Source: Cyclaneusma minus (Eukaryota; Ascomycota; Leotiomycetes; Marthamycetales; Marthamycetaceae). From it: 64,000 nt of DNA. The stretch spans positions 930,001 through 994,000 of the forward strand of contig JAKZHN010000007.1 in assembly GCA_037179335.1 (NCBI GenBank). The letters are read 5' to 3'. Below, one piece after another: positions 29,978-41,460 of the stretch (positions are counted from its first letter, which is position 1; the number at the start of each line of letters is the position of its first letter). The translations under genes and the position numbers were made by a program. Under the pieces are notes generated by a model. It searched no databases, had not been told where the DNA came from, and saw only the letters and a program-made list of their open reading frames with translations.

Positions 29978-31207
29978 ATGGCAGCAAAAACCGTCCTGAT
30001 CACCGGCTGCAGCAAAGGCGGCATCGGCGATGCTCTAGCCCAGGAGTTTCACCGCAAGGGATGTCGAGTCTTTGCTACAGCACGGAATCTTGACAAGGTC
30101 CAGCATCTGAAAGACTTTGGTATGGACTTCATCGAGTTGGATGTTGTGGACTCGGCAAGTTTGAAGGCTGCTGTTGAGAGAGTCGCGGCGATGACGGGAG
30201 GGACGCTGGATATATTGGTGAACAACGCGGGGGGTGGTGAGTAAGATATCTCTCAAGGCCTCTCCAAGCAATGCTCCTCAATTGCCCTCGAGCACCACCC
30301 TATCTCAAACTTTCATGAATACTAACATCTCATCCAGGATACCACATGCCCCTCCTTGACGCTGACCTCGATACCGCCAAAGCCATGTTCAACGTCAACG
30401 TCTTCGCCCTCATCGGCGTAACCCAAGCCTTCGCCCCTCTGCTCATTGCCGCCAAAGGCACCGTGATCAATCTCGGTTCCATCGCCGGCTGTGCTCCCAT
30501 CCCCTGGCAGGGTTTCTACAACGCCAGCAAAGCGGCTGTTAACCAGCTCTCCGATGACTTACGTCTTGAGTTGAAGCCGCTTGGTGTCGGCGTTATTTGC
30601 GTACGTCTTCTATGTGCCCTCCCACTACTAACCACCATATGTCATTTCACATCGAGTATCTAGGCCTGGAATACGCAAACTGACACAAAATAGCTAGTAA
30701 CAGGCGGTCTCAAATCTCTTTTCTTCACCAACTGTGCCGAAAAACGCTGCGCAAACCGCCTTCCTAAAGGCTCCTATTACACATCCGGCGAAGAACTAAT
30801 CGAGCAAGCAGAAAAGCAAAATATTTCCCGCCTGCACCCGCTAGGACCGTTTGCTGAAAAGGTTGTGGTTAATGCTTTGAGGGAGAAGCCGAAGCCTATT
30901 CAGTGGCTGGGGGGAGGATCGTGGGATATTTGGTTTGCGAGGACGTTCTTTTGGCATACTTTCATTGTGAGTACTTTGATGATGCCGAGTTGTATTGTGA
31001 TGAGAGAATCGAGGAATGGGGAATGGAAAATGAGGGAGGGGTGAAGAATGAGGAGTGAGGGACAAGAGGGAGTGGAAATATGCTAATTGGTGGCGGTGAC
31101 TATAGGATCGCTTTCTCATGAAGGTTTACGGCGTCAATGAATTCGCCAGGAGGTGGCGGGAAGGTGGAGAGGCTACGAGAAAGATTCTTGAACCGATGGC
31201 GCGATAA
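29978..31207 (+). CDS. AYR1: Short-chain dehydrogenase, AYR1-like 1-acyldihydroxyacetone-phosphate reductase
   Basis: Four exons: 29978-30236, 30338-30600, 30694-30966, 31106-31207, 298 aa, all junctions in phase. Classical SDR motifs: nucleotide-binding TGCSKGGIGDALA (residues 9-21), NNAGGG formed across intron 1, NLGSIAG with the catalytic Ser, and the YNASK pair (Tyr, Lys). The overall pattern TVLITGCSKGGIGDALAQEF...GCRVFATARNL is that of fungal NADPH-dependent 1-acyldihydroxyacetone phosphate reductases. These act in phosphatidic acid synthesis at lipid droplets and ER and also reduce other ketones. The C-terminal FARTFFWHTFI is hydrophobic and may help membrane binding. Substrate is inferred from family resemblance; many fungal paralogues act on other keto compounds. 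Confidence 0.88.
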
Positions 31208-32461
31208 CTTGTTTGAGTGGAAGGGCGTGCGGAGTTCTTGGCGGTATGTTTTACAGGTGGGCGGTCGGGAGTAGAGGGGGCAGGCGCATGTAGGTATATG
31301 TCACATTGATACAATGCTAAGCAAGGCTTCAAAGAAGGGGACGGCTTCGTGGTTGCAACAGATGTATCCATTCCGCTAATCACGACAGTTTACCAAGTGC
31401 GGAGCCTCGAGCAGAATGAATCTACTAGGTGAGTATCTCGTCACGAGGATGAAAACGGCCGTTCCCAATATGACAGGTATCACTTTTCCAGGTGTTCAGC
31501 CGCAATGCGCCTCTCCGCTCCAACGGAAATATGATTCGCCGTACTCAGCTAACCAGCCACCAGACTCGTCTGCCGACTCTCGAATTCGACACTGGTAGAT
31601 ACCGGAACCTGCAACCGTGGGAATGAGAATACCCCACAATTGCAGCTGAGCCTCGAGCCTCTTGAGCGGGAGCCACGTTTTCTTGGCTTAGCCGTGACAC
31701 GCCTCGATCTCGATCCTCTAATAATAGCGCGGCTGCCACAAGGCTAGAAGGGAAGTGGCAAGTCTTAGCACCGGCGATATTTTGAAACAGGCTGCTTTTG
31801 GTGGGACATGATTCTGATGGGGGCCAAACCTGAAAAGCTGAACTGTGATTGGTTGGTTCGGTGCGAGATCGAGGAACTCGGATGAGCATCGCAGCGGACC
31901 CTTCTCAAGACCTCCACACCATCAATCATTTTGGAATGATTGCCACTGATAATGCCTGGAAACGAAAATGCTTGCATGCACAAAGTCTCCTCCTGCACAG
32001 AAACTTTTTTGTATCCTAAACCTGGAGAAAAGTGTTCTGGTTGGCCTGGAGCAGGCTTTTTGGTGTGTCTGACAAGGCTCAGTCATCACCACACATCGAA
32101 GGATTCAGGCTTTCAGCCTCCATCTGACCATGACGTGGACACGATCCTACACCAGCGAATATTCTCTGGACCGACTCACATGTGTCCTATTAATCCATCC
32201 CACCCACTTGACGCACCCCAAGATGAATAAGTCGTATCTTTCCGAGCTGTCTCTCTCTGCTTCGTTCCAAAGCAGGGCATCTGACGTTTCTGCTTGCTAT
32301 TAGTTTTCTGTTCAGCGCCTAACACTTGAGTCACTTCTGCTTGCTGTTAGTTCTCTTTTCACTTTTTCATATCCGATCATGCACTTCTGAACCGAGTCTC
32401 AGTCCTCGTTCTTTCCACTTAAGGTACTACTAGCAGCCAGTGTTTGGCAAAGCAGTCAGTC
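31208..32461. other. Intergenic region before the PTH11-like gene
   Basis: No gene recognised. In the last 180 bp two direct repeats of about 22 bp (ttctgcttgctattagtttt near 32288 and ttctgcttgctgttagttct near 32336) lie in the receptor gene promoter. Confidence 0.4.
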
Positions 32462-34233
32462 ATGCAGAGCCAGCAAACCGCCCTTCTCGCTGTAGTAGGA
32501 GTAGCACTCGGTATAACCACCGTTGCAGTCCTACTGCGTATGTATGTCCGGATATGGCTTCTCGGAGCATCACAGCTAGCAGACTACCTCATGATCGCTA
32601 CTCAGGTACGTTCCATCTCCTCACCTCCTCTACACTCCCCATTCCCACCCTCGTCAATGCATGCTAACATACTTCCCAGGCAACCTTCATAGTCGGCAAC
32701 GGCCTGGTAATCCAAGCCATCTACTGGGGCGTCGGTCTTCACCTCTCCGAGACCTCCGCCTTCGACCGTTCTCACGCGCCCCAAATCTACGTCGGCTGCG
32801 AGCTCATGTATGTGATCAACACTCTGCTTCTCCGTCTCGCCATCTGTGCTCAGCTCTGGAAAATCGGAAAGCAAATCAACTCTGCAAGATCACGCTTGTA
32901 TCGCAACATCATTATTGGCTTTGCCGGCATCATCACAGCTGCTTCTATAGTCGTGTTTTTTGTGATTATCTTTCATTGCAATCCGCCGAGTTATTTCTGG
33001 GATAAGTTCGGTGATGAGGATGCACCTGGCTATTGCTGGAGCCCGCAAGCTTTCGCGGCCGTGCTCATCACGCATGCGATGATCAGCGGGCTGGCGGATA
33101 TCATACTGGGGTTGCTTCCCGTGTTCATGCTGGCGAAGACGAAGATGAGGTGGAGGGATAGGGCGACCGTGAGTTTGCTGTTGGGGAATGGCTGTCTGTA
33201 TGTGTTACGAATACCCTCTATGAGCGATGAGTACCTAGCTGATCAAACCCCTCTTTAGTGCCGGCGTTGCAGCTTTCGTTCGGATTCCGTATATGATCAC
33301 CTTGATCTATCAGCTTGATTTCTTCTACAATTGCATACCGCTTGTCATCACGTGAGTTCCTGCCCCTATTCCCCCCCACCACAGAATACAAGAAAAAAAA
33401 GACAACGGAAAATACCAAGCTAACACTTAACTCGAAGATCCGTAATCGAACCATGCATCGGAATCACGACCGCCAGCATCGCCACCTTCCGTCCGCTAAT
33501 CCGCAAAGTCCGTAATTCAACTTCAGCCTCAAAATCCCATTCTCGAAACCGATCGGCATCCGCCACCCGTGGCCCCACCGGCAAGCTCTCTCGCTTGGGA
33601 AACACCATCATATCCAACAAAAACAGCAGCAGTCCCAACATTTTCTCCTCAACAAGCACGAAAGTCGATCTCGCAAGCAGAGACAATAGTCACAGTCGAC
33701 CGAGCTCAGGCGATAGTTTGCAAGTTGGACTGCGGAATAGTATTCATGGCGGAGCGGCGGCGAATATTCATAAGGAGCAGAGAGAGTTTGGCAATGCGCT
33801 GAAGATGAATCCGTGGAGGGGGAAGGGGAATGAGAGTCAGGACCACTTGGTTGAATTGCCGAGGAGGGCGCTTAGTAGGAGTGGCAGTAAGGGGAGTCGG
33901 TATGCATTAGATAGGAAGGAGAGGAAAAATGAGTATGAGATTGGATATAGGTTGGAGAGTGCGACGTGGGCTGATGAGGCGGATGCGGAGATGGGACTTG
34001 GACTGGGGGGTGATTTGGTGGAGTTGGGGAGTGGGACGAGTGACGGGACAAGTCAGGGGAGTGAGGGGAGTATGCTGCCGCTGCAAAGACCAGGATTGCC
34101 GATGAATAATATGGGGAGTTTTGGGGGTATCACGAGGGAGGTGGAGTGGGAGGTTAGGCATGAGGAGGTGAAGAGGAAGGGGAATAGGGGGTTGGATGTT
34201 GCGAGGACGAGGAGTTGGTATACTGGTCATTGA
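32462..34233 (+). CDS. PTH11-type seven-transmembrane receptor (fungal rhodopsin-domain protein)
   Basis: Four exons: 32462-32605, 32680-33197, 33259-33351, 33438-34233, 516 aa, consistent phases. The first ~270 residues hold seven hydrophobic segments: LLAVVGVALGITTVAVLL, IVGNGLVIQAIYWGVGL, ELMYVINTLLLRLAICAQLW, IIIGFAGIITAASIVVFFVI, AAVLITHAMISGLADIILGL, and two more around AGVAAFVRIPYMITLIYQ and VIEPCIGITTASIATF. HCNPPSYFWDK and DEDAPGYCW carry the extracellular Cys pair typical of this family. PTH11-like receptors sense surface or host cues in filamentous fungi. The N-terminal CFEM domain of some members is absent. The ~240-residue cytoplasmic tail is Ser/Gly-rich and disordered. Ligand unknown. 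Confidence 0.88.
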
Positions 34234-37200
34234 AAAATATGTTCCATTTTCTACGGTGTTCGGATATACTGGATGTCAGGGAGATGTGCACTTTTGTAGA
34301 GGATGGATATACCCCGGCGTCTCTTGACTTGGTTTGAAGCATAGATTCGAGAAAGCTGAGCAACCGGAATTTGCCATTTAGCTGGAGTTTGGTTCCTCGA
34401 TGTTTCGTTAGAAATGTGATTGATATATATGTATAACTTGGAAATGGAATTTGAGGAGATGAATGGGCAAAAAGATTCATGTCAATCTAAACACGGACAA
34501 TTAACAGTGTCTTCACTACCATCTATCTATCTCAGCCTTATCTAGCAAGCTGCGAAATACGTCACATCACCAGCAAAAGGACGGTATGAAGAATCAATTG
34601 GATTGTCTGCTCTAAGTCGCGGCCGGGTTGTGTAGCTAAGAAGCCGACGGTGTGGTCGTTGAGTCGAAGTCCTTCGCGGATGCCGACCATGTCATCATCA
34701 AGACACTGAAGCGTCTCACATGGCTCTTGACTGGTCCAAGGCCATCCTGGACATCATCTCTTGGGCGACCAAGGTGGAATCGTCTCGTACGTACTGGCTT
34801 CGTAATTCGTCACTGGAACCACTCACCCGAAGAGAGAAGCCCGCCAGACCAAGCTCATCGTAGGTTTTGATTCCGCCGCTGGACTTGAAGTCAAACTTGA
34901 GCTGGCTTGCGTCGGGTGGTGCCATTTTGGGCTAGTAGACGGGAGGGTATGCTCGCAGCCACATTGACACATGTACGCACCGGGGGCGCCAGGATTCGAA
35001 AAGCGGGCTTTAGCGTCTGTTGGGGACAGTGTTATCGGGAGGGTAAAGGAGGGTTGAAGTCAGACAGTAGAGCTACTTGTAAAAGACAAGAGCTCCTGCT
35101 TGGGGTAGGCGAGCGAGAGGCGTCAACAGCCAAATGAAGGTGTTTTCCACGGGCCTTTTGTTTTGCCTTGGCTTTGTCCAAAGGCGTCACCACGTTCAGC
35201 TGATCCGCAAACTTGATGTGCTTGAAGCAGGTGTAAACATATTGGGTGACACTACTTGTAAAAGACTCTGCGCGGCGTGATTGAAGGCCTAGGGTTTGCT
35301 GTGGTAGGCATGTTCGAGGTTGGACAGCTAGGCCAATAGTTGGAGACAAGAGAGATGTTGTAAGTACAGTGTTGCGCGCAGTATCGTGGTCGCGGCTGTC
35401 ATCAGAAAGTCGACGTGCAAGGTCGGAAGGGGAACGTCTGCGCAAAGGGCGCGAGGCTGACAGAGAGAGTGTTTGCTATGAGAGTCGCGGGCGCAGGAGT
35501 CTTGTAAATAACAGCCAGTCCCGCAGGAAGGATGGCTAGCAGGCTTGCATAAACGTCAGTCAGGATCGCAGCAGGCGAGGCTACCGCTTAAGAGTTGGGG
35601 ATGGACTCACCAGAACTCGTCGAATCACTAGCGCGTGATTGAACACAAGGTCTTTGCTTTTGTATTTGAGGAATAGGCGAGTAGGATCTACGAGTTTGAA
35701 AACCACTCCACTCGTACGGGATATCGCGGCAAGGACCTCCACGTTTCTATCTCGAAAGAGTAGAAGCGCAGAACGTCCCGCATGTTTTGATCATCTACCC
35801 CAATTGTAAAGCGTATCCCGCCCCACGCGCATTGGTAGGCAGGGGAAAGAAACAACGGAAGCGAAGGCTTCGCGTACTCGTTTGATACACAGCGCGTGGT
35901 TAAACACTAGGCCGCTGCCCGAGCTGTCCAAGGGGTTGGTGTTGCGCATGTTCGCAGCTTTGTCGACTGGCATTTGTAACGCACAGGGTCCTCGGCACCG
36001 GAAGGGAGAGGAGCGCGGGCAATGGGTGTGTAGCAAGGAAACCATCGCAGAAACCAGATGCCACCCATAGTACCCTCCATCACGTGTAAGCGCGCGCAGA
36101 AGCCGTCCCAAGCATTTGCGGGAGTTCGGAGTTGACATGTTGATGGTGCGAAGGTGTCGTCCGAGGGATGGTGTTGAGTTGCTGTCTGAAAATTGTTGCC
36201 GATCTCTGCTTCAACTGCGCACTGATGGCAGGCCGAAGACGTATCAGAGGTGGCGGGTGTGAGTCTCTATCAGTCCACCAAAAGATCCCATATCCACCCA
36301 CCACTTATTGAAGGCGGTCAATTTCATGTTGTTTTGACCAATCAAAGCCCTTTGTTCCAGAGAAGGCCCTGGCAACAAAGTTTCTCTGTGATTGCTAGAG
36401 AATTGTTAGTTTGGCGCTTCTATACATATCCAGGCCATAGGATTCTCACAGGAAGAATTGCTCCGTAAGCCTAGCGACGACTGGGAATGGCTCCCATCGA
36501 GGCGAGGAGCGGGATTTCGGCAGGGTGTACTAATAACCAGGATATTTCCTAGCCAGGGTTTCCGCGGCCGCCTTGGAGGGATCAGAGTGACCAGTAAGGC
36601 CCAGTCATTCAATCAGGTCGGCCTTCCATTTCTTGTCGAGTTTTCAGATTCTTGTCGGAACTCGGCGTCGCGTTCTTCTTGTGTGGCCTCGTATCGAAAT
36701 GTGGAAGGTTTGAGAGCGCGGATACGAACCCTAGATCCTGAGAACCAGGTTGAGGGCGCAGACCAAACCAATGGTGTGATTAAAAGAAAGAGGAAAGACG
36801 GAGTTGCAGTAAGTCGACGCGCCTTCTAAGAAAGTGATGGAACTTGGACGCTAGCGCGTATCGCCTCAGCCTTAGCGTTTCGCTAAAGGTTTGTTTGTGG
36901 GGCAGTGCCGTCCCAGATAGATCGGCTGGGGATGCGCGGATGCAGAATGTCTGGCTGGCTTGGATTTCAAGGACCTTGGGGCCTCAAACAACCATTGGAA
37001 TTGGATACGACTGCATAACTTGTCGGTACTTGAAGAAGACAGTCAGAAATGTCTCAGTCGCTACAGTTACAGAGTCTAGCCACATGAGTCGGCCAAAAGG
37101 TAATGAGACGTTATAGGAGGTGTAGGGTCCAGCGGCATGGAGTGTAAATTGTATTGTCTGTTCTAAGCCCCGGCCAGGTTGCTCCCCAAAGAAAACCGTC

Positions 37201-38213
37201 CGCCGGGTAAGGAGCACGCTAGGATCAACGATACCTTCTGCGTAGTGAACCGCAACAGGCGCCCACTGACTGAAAGCTTCTCTCCTCGAGAAGCCAAGCC
37301 CTAGCTCTATTTTCTGCCTATAATTCTGACGCAAGCTGATACACAGGTATAGTGAAACCGATTTATTTCTGAGGGGGGTAATGAGGGTTTGACCGTGGCC
37401 AAGCGCAATGGATCAAGTCGCCATGATGTTGTCCACAAGTGGTCGAATGGAAAGATCGTAACTATTTGAAGTGATGATTCGAAGAGCTGAACAGGGGGTC
37501 GATAGTAATAAGATGGAGAGCGGTATTAATCGATTCGTCGTAGCGCAACCCCTGAAATAGTTGAATGAATATGCACTGCGCAGAGCAGGCAATGGAAGAT
37601 GCTGGTGTCATAAGTGTAGTGGTTTATGTGGGACGAGTCACCTGACAGCGTGGGCAGCCTGGAGGGCATCGGCCCGACGCAAGGGAGCTTGCAGGAGGGC
37701 AAACGAGGAAATTGAGCTCCCTTCAAGAGCTCCAGTTCCCTCTTTTCCCCTTCTCTCCTCATCTACATCGATTCAGAGCTGTCAAGTGTCTCGATTTTCA
37801 CCTACCCGCCTCCCTTTGTACATAGTTATCCAGTTTCTTACGTAACTAGTGGCCGATTCAGCTTTCGGGACCCTCTCCGCTCTTCTCGCTATCGTAGAAG
37901 GAAAAAGAAGGGCCTGGGCATGAAGGAGAGGGCTCCCGAAGCTTAAAATCAAGGCTGCTTCCGCCAAACACTGATCCCTTACTTACTTGCACGTAACGAG
38001 CAGGATGACATAAAGCGGTTTGAAGTTTAGCAGCGCAGGCGGGGGCTAGACTCGGCTGAGAATAACCTCCTCAATTTCCCTGAAAAGCTTTCCTCAACCT
38101 TATCGTATTCTCTTACTCTCTCTAAGTGGCACCTAATAATGCATCTGATCATCTAACTTAACCCTCCCTACTTATGCACACCTCAAAGCTTATCGACGAC
38201 GACGAGAATACAG
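34234..38213. other. Gene-poor island with decayed, duplicated orphan gene fragments
   Basis: Two pairs of related minus-strand fragments are visible. Pair 1: 34599-34665 and 37149-37205 both read TV-F---QPGR-LEQTIQ--LH. Pair 2: 35613-35653 and 35875-35915 both read LVFNHAL-I-RV. A possible first exon starts at ATG 34925 (MAPPDASQLKFDFKSSGGIK, donor after FSLR near 34827), and another ATG-started frame of 115 aa runs from 36138 to 35791. A plus-strand open segment (36458-36829, PSDDWEWLPSRRGAGFRQGV) has no ATG. None forms a complete gene. The stretch looks like the remains of at least one duplicated lineage-specific gene family. Confidence 0.45.
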
Positions 38214-39247
38214 CTACCATCCCACGTACTCCGGATAATTCTCAGCCAAAATCCGAGCCGCCTCAGCCTGAGGGTCCGGATGGCCTGTAAGACCTAATCG
38301 CTCGATCTTTTCTGCTATCACTCTCCTGTCAATCCTTTCATTATCTCTGCGCCATTCGAGATCGAGGGCCTTTCTTTCTTCTTCGGATAGTGCTTCCCAG
38401 GCTGCCTTCATGGAAGTCTTAGTTGACGATGATTGATCTCGGGCACGTTGAGCGGGAAGGATAGGCTGTTCGTGAGGAGCTTGTATGGGTGCGCTCTCGG
38501 CCTCCACGTTCTCAGCAATCTCACGGGAGCCAGAGACGGTGCCGCTGAGATCGCCATCGACAATCTGCTGCGATTGTTGTAGGGCAAACCGGAAATTCTC
38601 TCCAGGACCAGAGATTTCGCCGCTGCGGTCACCACTATCCACCATCTGCTGCGACGCCTCTACAGCAGACTCGACAGTTTGGCTGGAGATTCTGGGGGCG
38701 ACTTGAGACGCTGCTGGTCCCGGGATGGCTCCCAGCCTGTGGAGGACCTGGTAAGCCCGGAAGCGGAAATTGGAGGGCGTTGATGGTGGGAGTAGTCATT
38801 CCACGAGAGGAACGAAAGGCTGCCAAAGCAGTTGCCCAGTAGCGGGAGCTGTCGATGAGGACCGGCTCCCATAGAGCTGCCACGGCGTAGCGTTCATAGC
38901 CACGAAGCCTGCCACAGATCAGGCGAAACTATGTATACGTTAGCGCACAGATTTCGGGAGGTCAAGGCTTCCAAGCTTACTCTGGGATGGCAGAGAAATG
39001 ACTCAATCTGTGCAAGCTTCATGTCATCAGATGTGAGGGAACACAACTTATGGAACTAGCTGCATGTCAGCTTGCGAGAACTGGGAAGCCAAATTTTGAA
39101 GCTTATTACGGAGCTATTGAACCACAAAGATAGGGCTAGATCGTTCGCGTGGTCCAACAAGTCGAGCACGCGCAACATGTTGGGAGACATCAGAGTAGGG
39201 GTGAGGTTGGAGACTTGTGGGGCTCTTCCCGCAAGGTTGTCGGCCAT
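38214..39247 (-). pseudogene. Broken paralogue of the orphan gene at 39593-40382
   Basis: This copy keeps the same intron position as its neighbour. Its first exon ends CHPR at a GT donor (exon end 38981) and its second exon begins FRLICGRLRGYERYAVAALWEPVL at 38928, against SHE then FRQRASNLPADKLNAVFALWDPEL in the neighbour. Just before, KLTCS-stop-FHKLC aligns with KLTSNQFYEFC: the neighbour's CAG (Gln) is TAG here (39056-39058). After about 50 residues the frame shifts. RAYQVLHRLGAIPGPAAS and the tail from MVDSGDRSGEISGPGE (ATG 38645) to EYVGW lie in the next frame. One stop and one frame change in a recognisable duplicate make this a pseudogene, although an unrecognised second intron could explain the frame change. 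The C-terminal 140 residues are acidic and helical. Confidence 0.6.
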
Positions 39248-39592
39248 GACTGCGCAAGTTTGCGGCTTGAGAACAGCGTAGTCCCAATGAGGCGAGTAGG
39301 TTGTCTAATATCAGTGCTGCCGGAGACCGACACGCAGATCAAGAGACGAAAACAACAACCAGAGAAAAAAGAGAAAGAGAGAGGGGGAGACTGAGAGGCC
39401 AGCTCACTTTACACTTGAAGTCTTTTAGCTGAAAACTCGAAGCTTATTATTTCTATCTAGCTACTACAGTCATGCTCAAACGCAAGCTCGTAGCTATTCC
39501 AGCTGCTATAGTCATTCTTGACTGCAAACTCAAAGCACTTTAGGCCACAAACTTTGAGCCCTTTATTACCAGTGCAAAACCCTCATAATTCT
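39248..39592. other. Spacer between the paralogues
   Basis: No gene. Contains a degenerate repeat of tagct-cta-agtcat words between 39455 and 39515 (agctactacagtcatgctc and agctgctatagtcattctt). Confidence 0.4.
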
Positions 39593-40382
39593 CTATCTCG
39601 CACCTCCTTCACGCTTGCGACTACGAAGATATATCCTCGCCAGACGGCGGTCGACTTGTCCTCTTGCGGCGCGGCCTTCCATCCTCGCATCGAGTATCTG
39701 TCGTGCAGCGGAAGGAGACCGTGACGAGCCTACCGCAAATGCCTCGACCCCACCGGCAATAGCCTTGAGTCTTTGAAGTCGTTCTTCGGGGGTTCTTGAG
39801 AGCCGTTCACGCAGAGATATAGAGGCAGGAGGTGGATGGAGAAGAGCCCGCCGTTGGAGAGGAACCGAAATGGCTATGTGCGTCACTTTTGCATATCTTT
39901 GCAGATGGTCGGGAATCATTTCTCTAAAGGATGGTCGACGTTCGGCTTCAGCTACGTGTAGTGCTTCTAGTCTTGTGAGGGTTTCGTGGAGCTGGGCGAA
40001 TGACGGTTGCTGGGTGGTGTTGCTGGAGAGTTCGGGGTCCCATAGAGCGAATACGGCGTTGAGTTTATCGGCAGGGAGATTGCTGGCTCTTTGACGGAAC
40101 TGTTTTATGTGAGCTTTCGAATTGCACGAAACCAGCAAGCTTGTAGCTCACTTCGTGAGAGTTGAGAAATGCTGCATTAGCGGGGTTGTTATGGGCGTTG
40201 GCGCAAAACTCGTAGAACTGATTGCTTGTCAGCTTCACATGAAGGGAGTTTAGGAGGTTGAGACGAACTCCACGCGTGCCGATGAACTCTGATAATTCCC
40301 AATCAGTATATGGTATAATCATGACCATGATTGCCAATAGGGCGGCCCTGCGGTCTGGACGCACAGGATATGGATCTTTCAT
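39593..40382 (-). CDS. Orphan protein, intact member of a local two-copy family
   Basis: Two exons: 40382-40152 and 40099-39593 (phase-0 intron), 245 aa, starting MKDPYPVRPDRRAALLAIMV. The frame is open upstream of 40382 but contains no other ATG. The N-terminal half has a hydrophobic helix (AALLAIMVMIIPY) and a helical block with KLTSNQFYEFCANAHNNP; the middle contains FRQRASNLPADKLNAVFALW; the C-terminal 70 residues are strongly basic (RMEGRAARGQVDRRLARIYL). No family is recognised. Support comes from the downstream paralogue, which shares the intron position and about a third of residues over roughly 60 positions, so selection has acted on this reading at some time. The basic end suggests nucleic acid or nuclear association, which is speculative. 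Confidence 0.6.
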
Positions 40383-41460
40383 GGGGGTGAACACGGCGAA
40401 AACCCGTTCGAGGTCAAAGGAAGGTAGTAGCGCATCGAGATATTGACAGTTGGGAAGGTGAGCAGGCAAGAGCCTCTGTCTCCAAAACCGGAAGGAAATC
40501 AAACCAGTGCTAGCAAGCGGACTCGGATCACGTGACCGACAGGTGATCGGGCGGGCGACAGAAAGCTTCAAGCAAAGAGAGGCGAGACCACGGCAACAAA
40601 TGGCCTCTGATTGGCCCACAAATGAAACCCATCGGCCGCGGAATTGATATCGCCCTTGAATTTCTCACTTGGCCAGAACACCCCACGTCCTACCTGCCTC
40701 CCGGGGCCAAAGCCTGTAATTACAGACTTTTCAGAGGACCGGGATCCCGTCACAAAGCTTGATATATACTTTCGAATTCGTTCGACCAATTTTCGGGGGA
40801 GGACAATGAGCTGGTACAAGTCATATTCGATCCCTTTCCAGACATGACTGGACAACGCTCCACGCGACGCATCGTTCTGTGATTGCAAGCAACGTGTCTT
40901 TCGGCATACGTGTAAAGGCGCATGCAAGCCGGGGGGCTTGGCTCGCCCAAAAAGGAAAAACAGGGCTTATAGTCGGCCGTATTTTCGAAGTCGGATTTGA
41001 GCCATGTCGTACAACTGATCGTCATCGCTTGCGCTCGACAAAGGCAAAAAGATGCTCACGGCCGGCTCGGCGCGGGGTGAAGCTGAAGTCTTGTTTTCGG
41101 CCAAAAAGTCCCGTGACCGCGCGTCGCTCCTCCCCGCCCAGTCTTGGAAGACTCCACCGCCGCCCGAAGCGACTCATACACCGCCAGAACACCACCGCCG
41201 ACTTTATTCTTAGAAGTATTCTTATCTGCCTCTATCGGCCCTGAGATCGACGAGCCCGCAGCCCAGCTGTCATTGACGGCGACGACACGTCTGAAGAGGC
41301 TCAGCAAAAGACCGCGTGGCACGATTGTCGCATCGCATCGCGTCAGCCCGAGAACTGCGACAACCGGATTTGCCGCTTCCCACCGAACTGTCGAGATCTC
41401 GTACATCCGTCCGTCTACTCTATCGCTATCTCTCCAGCTTGCTGGGCCAACTGGAAATTG
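40383..41460. other. Divergent intergenic region between the orphan gene and the WHI5-like gene
   Basis: About 1.1 kb with the promoters of both flanking genes. ORFs here are short, on both strands and without recognisable sequence. Confidence 0.4.
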
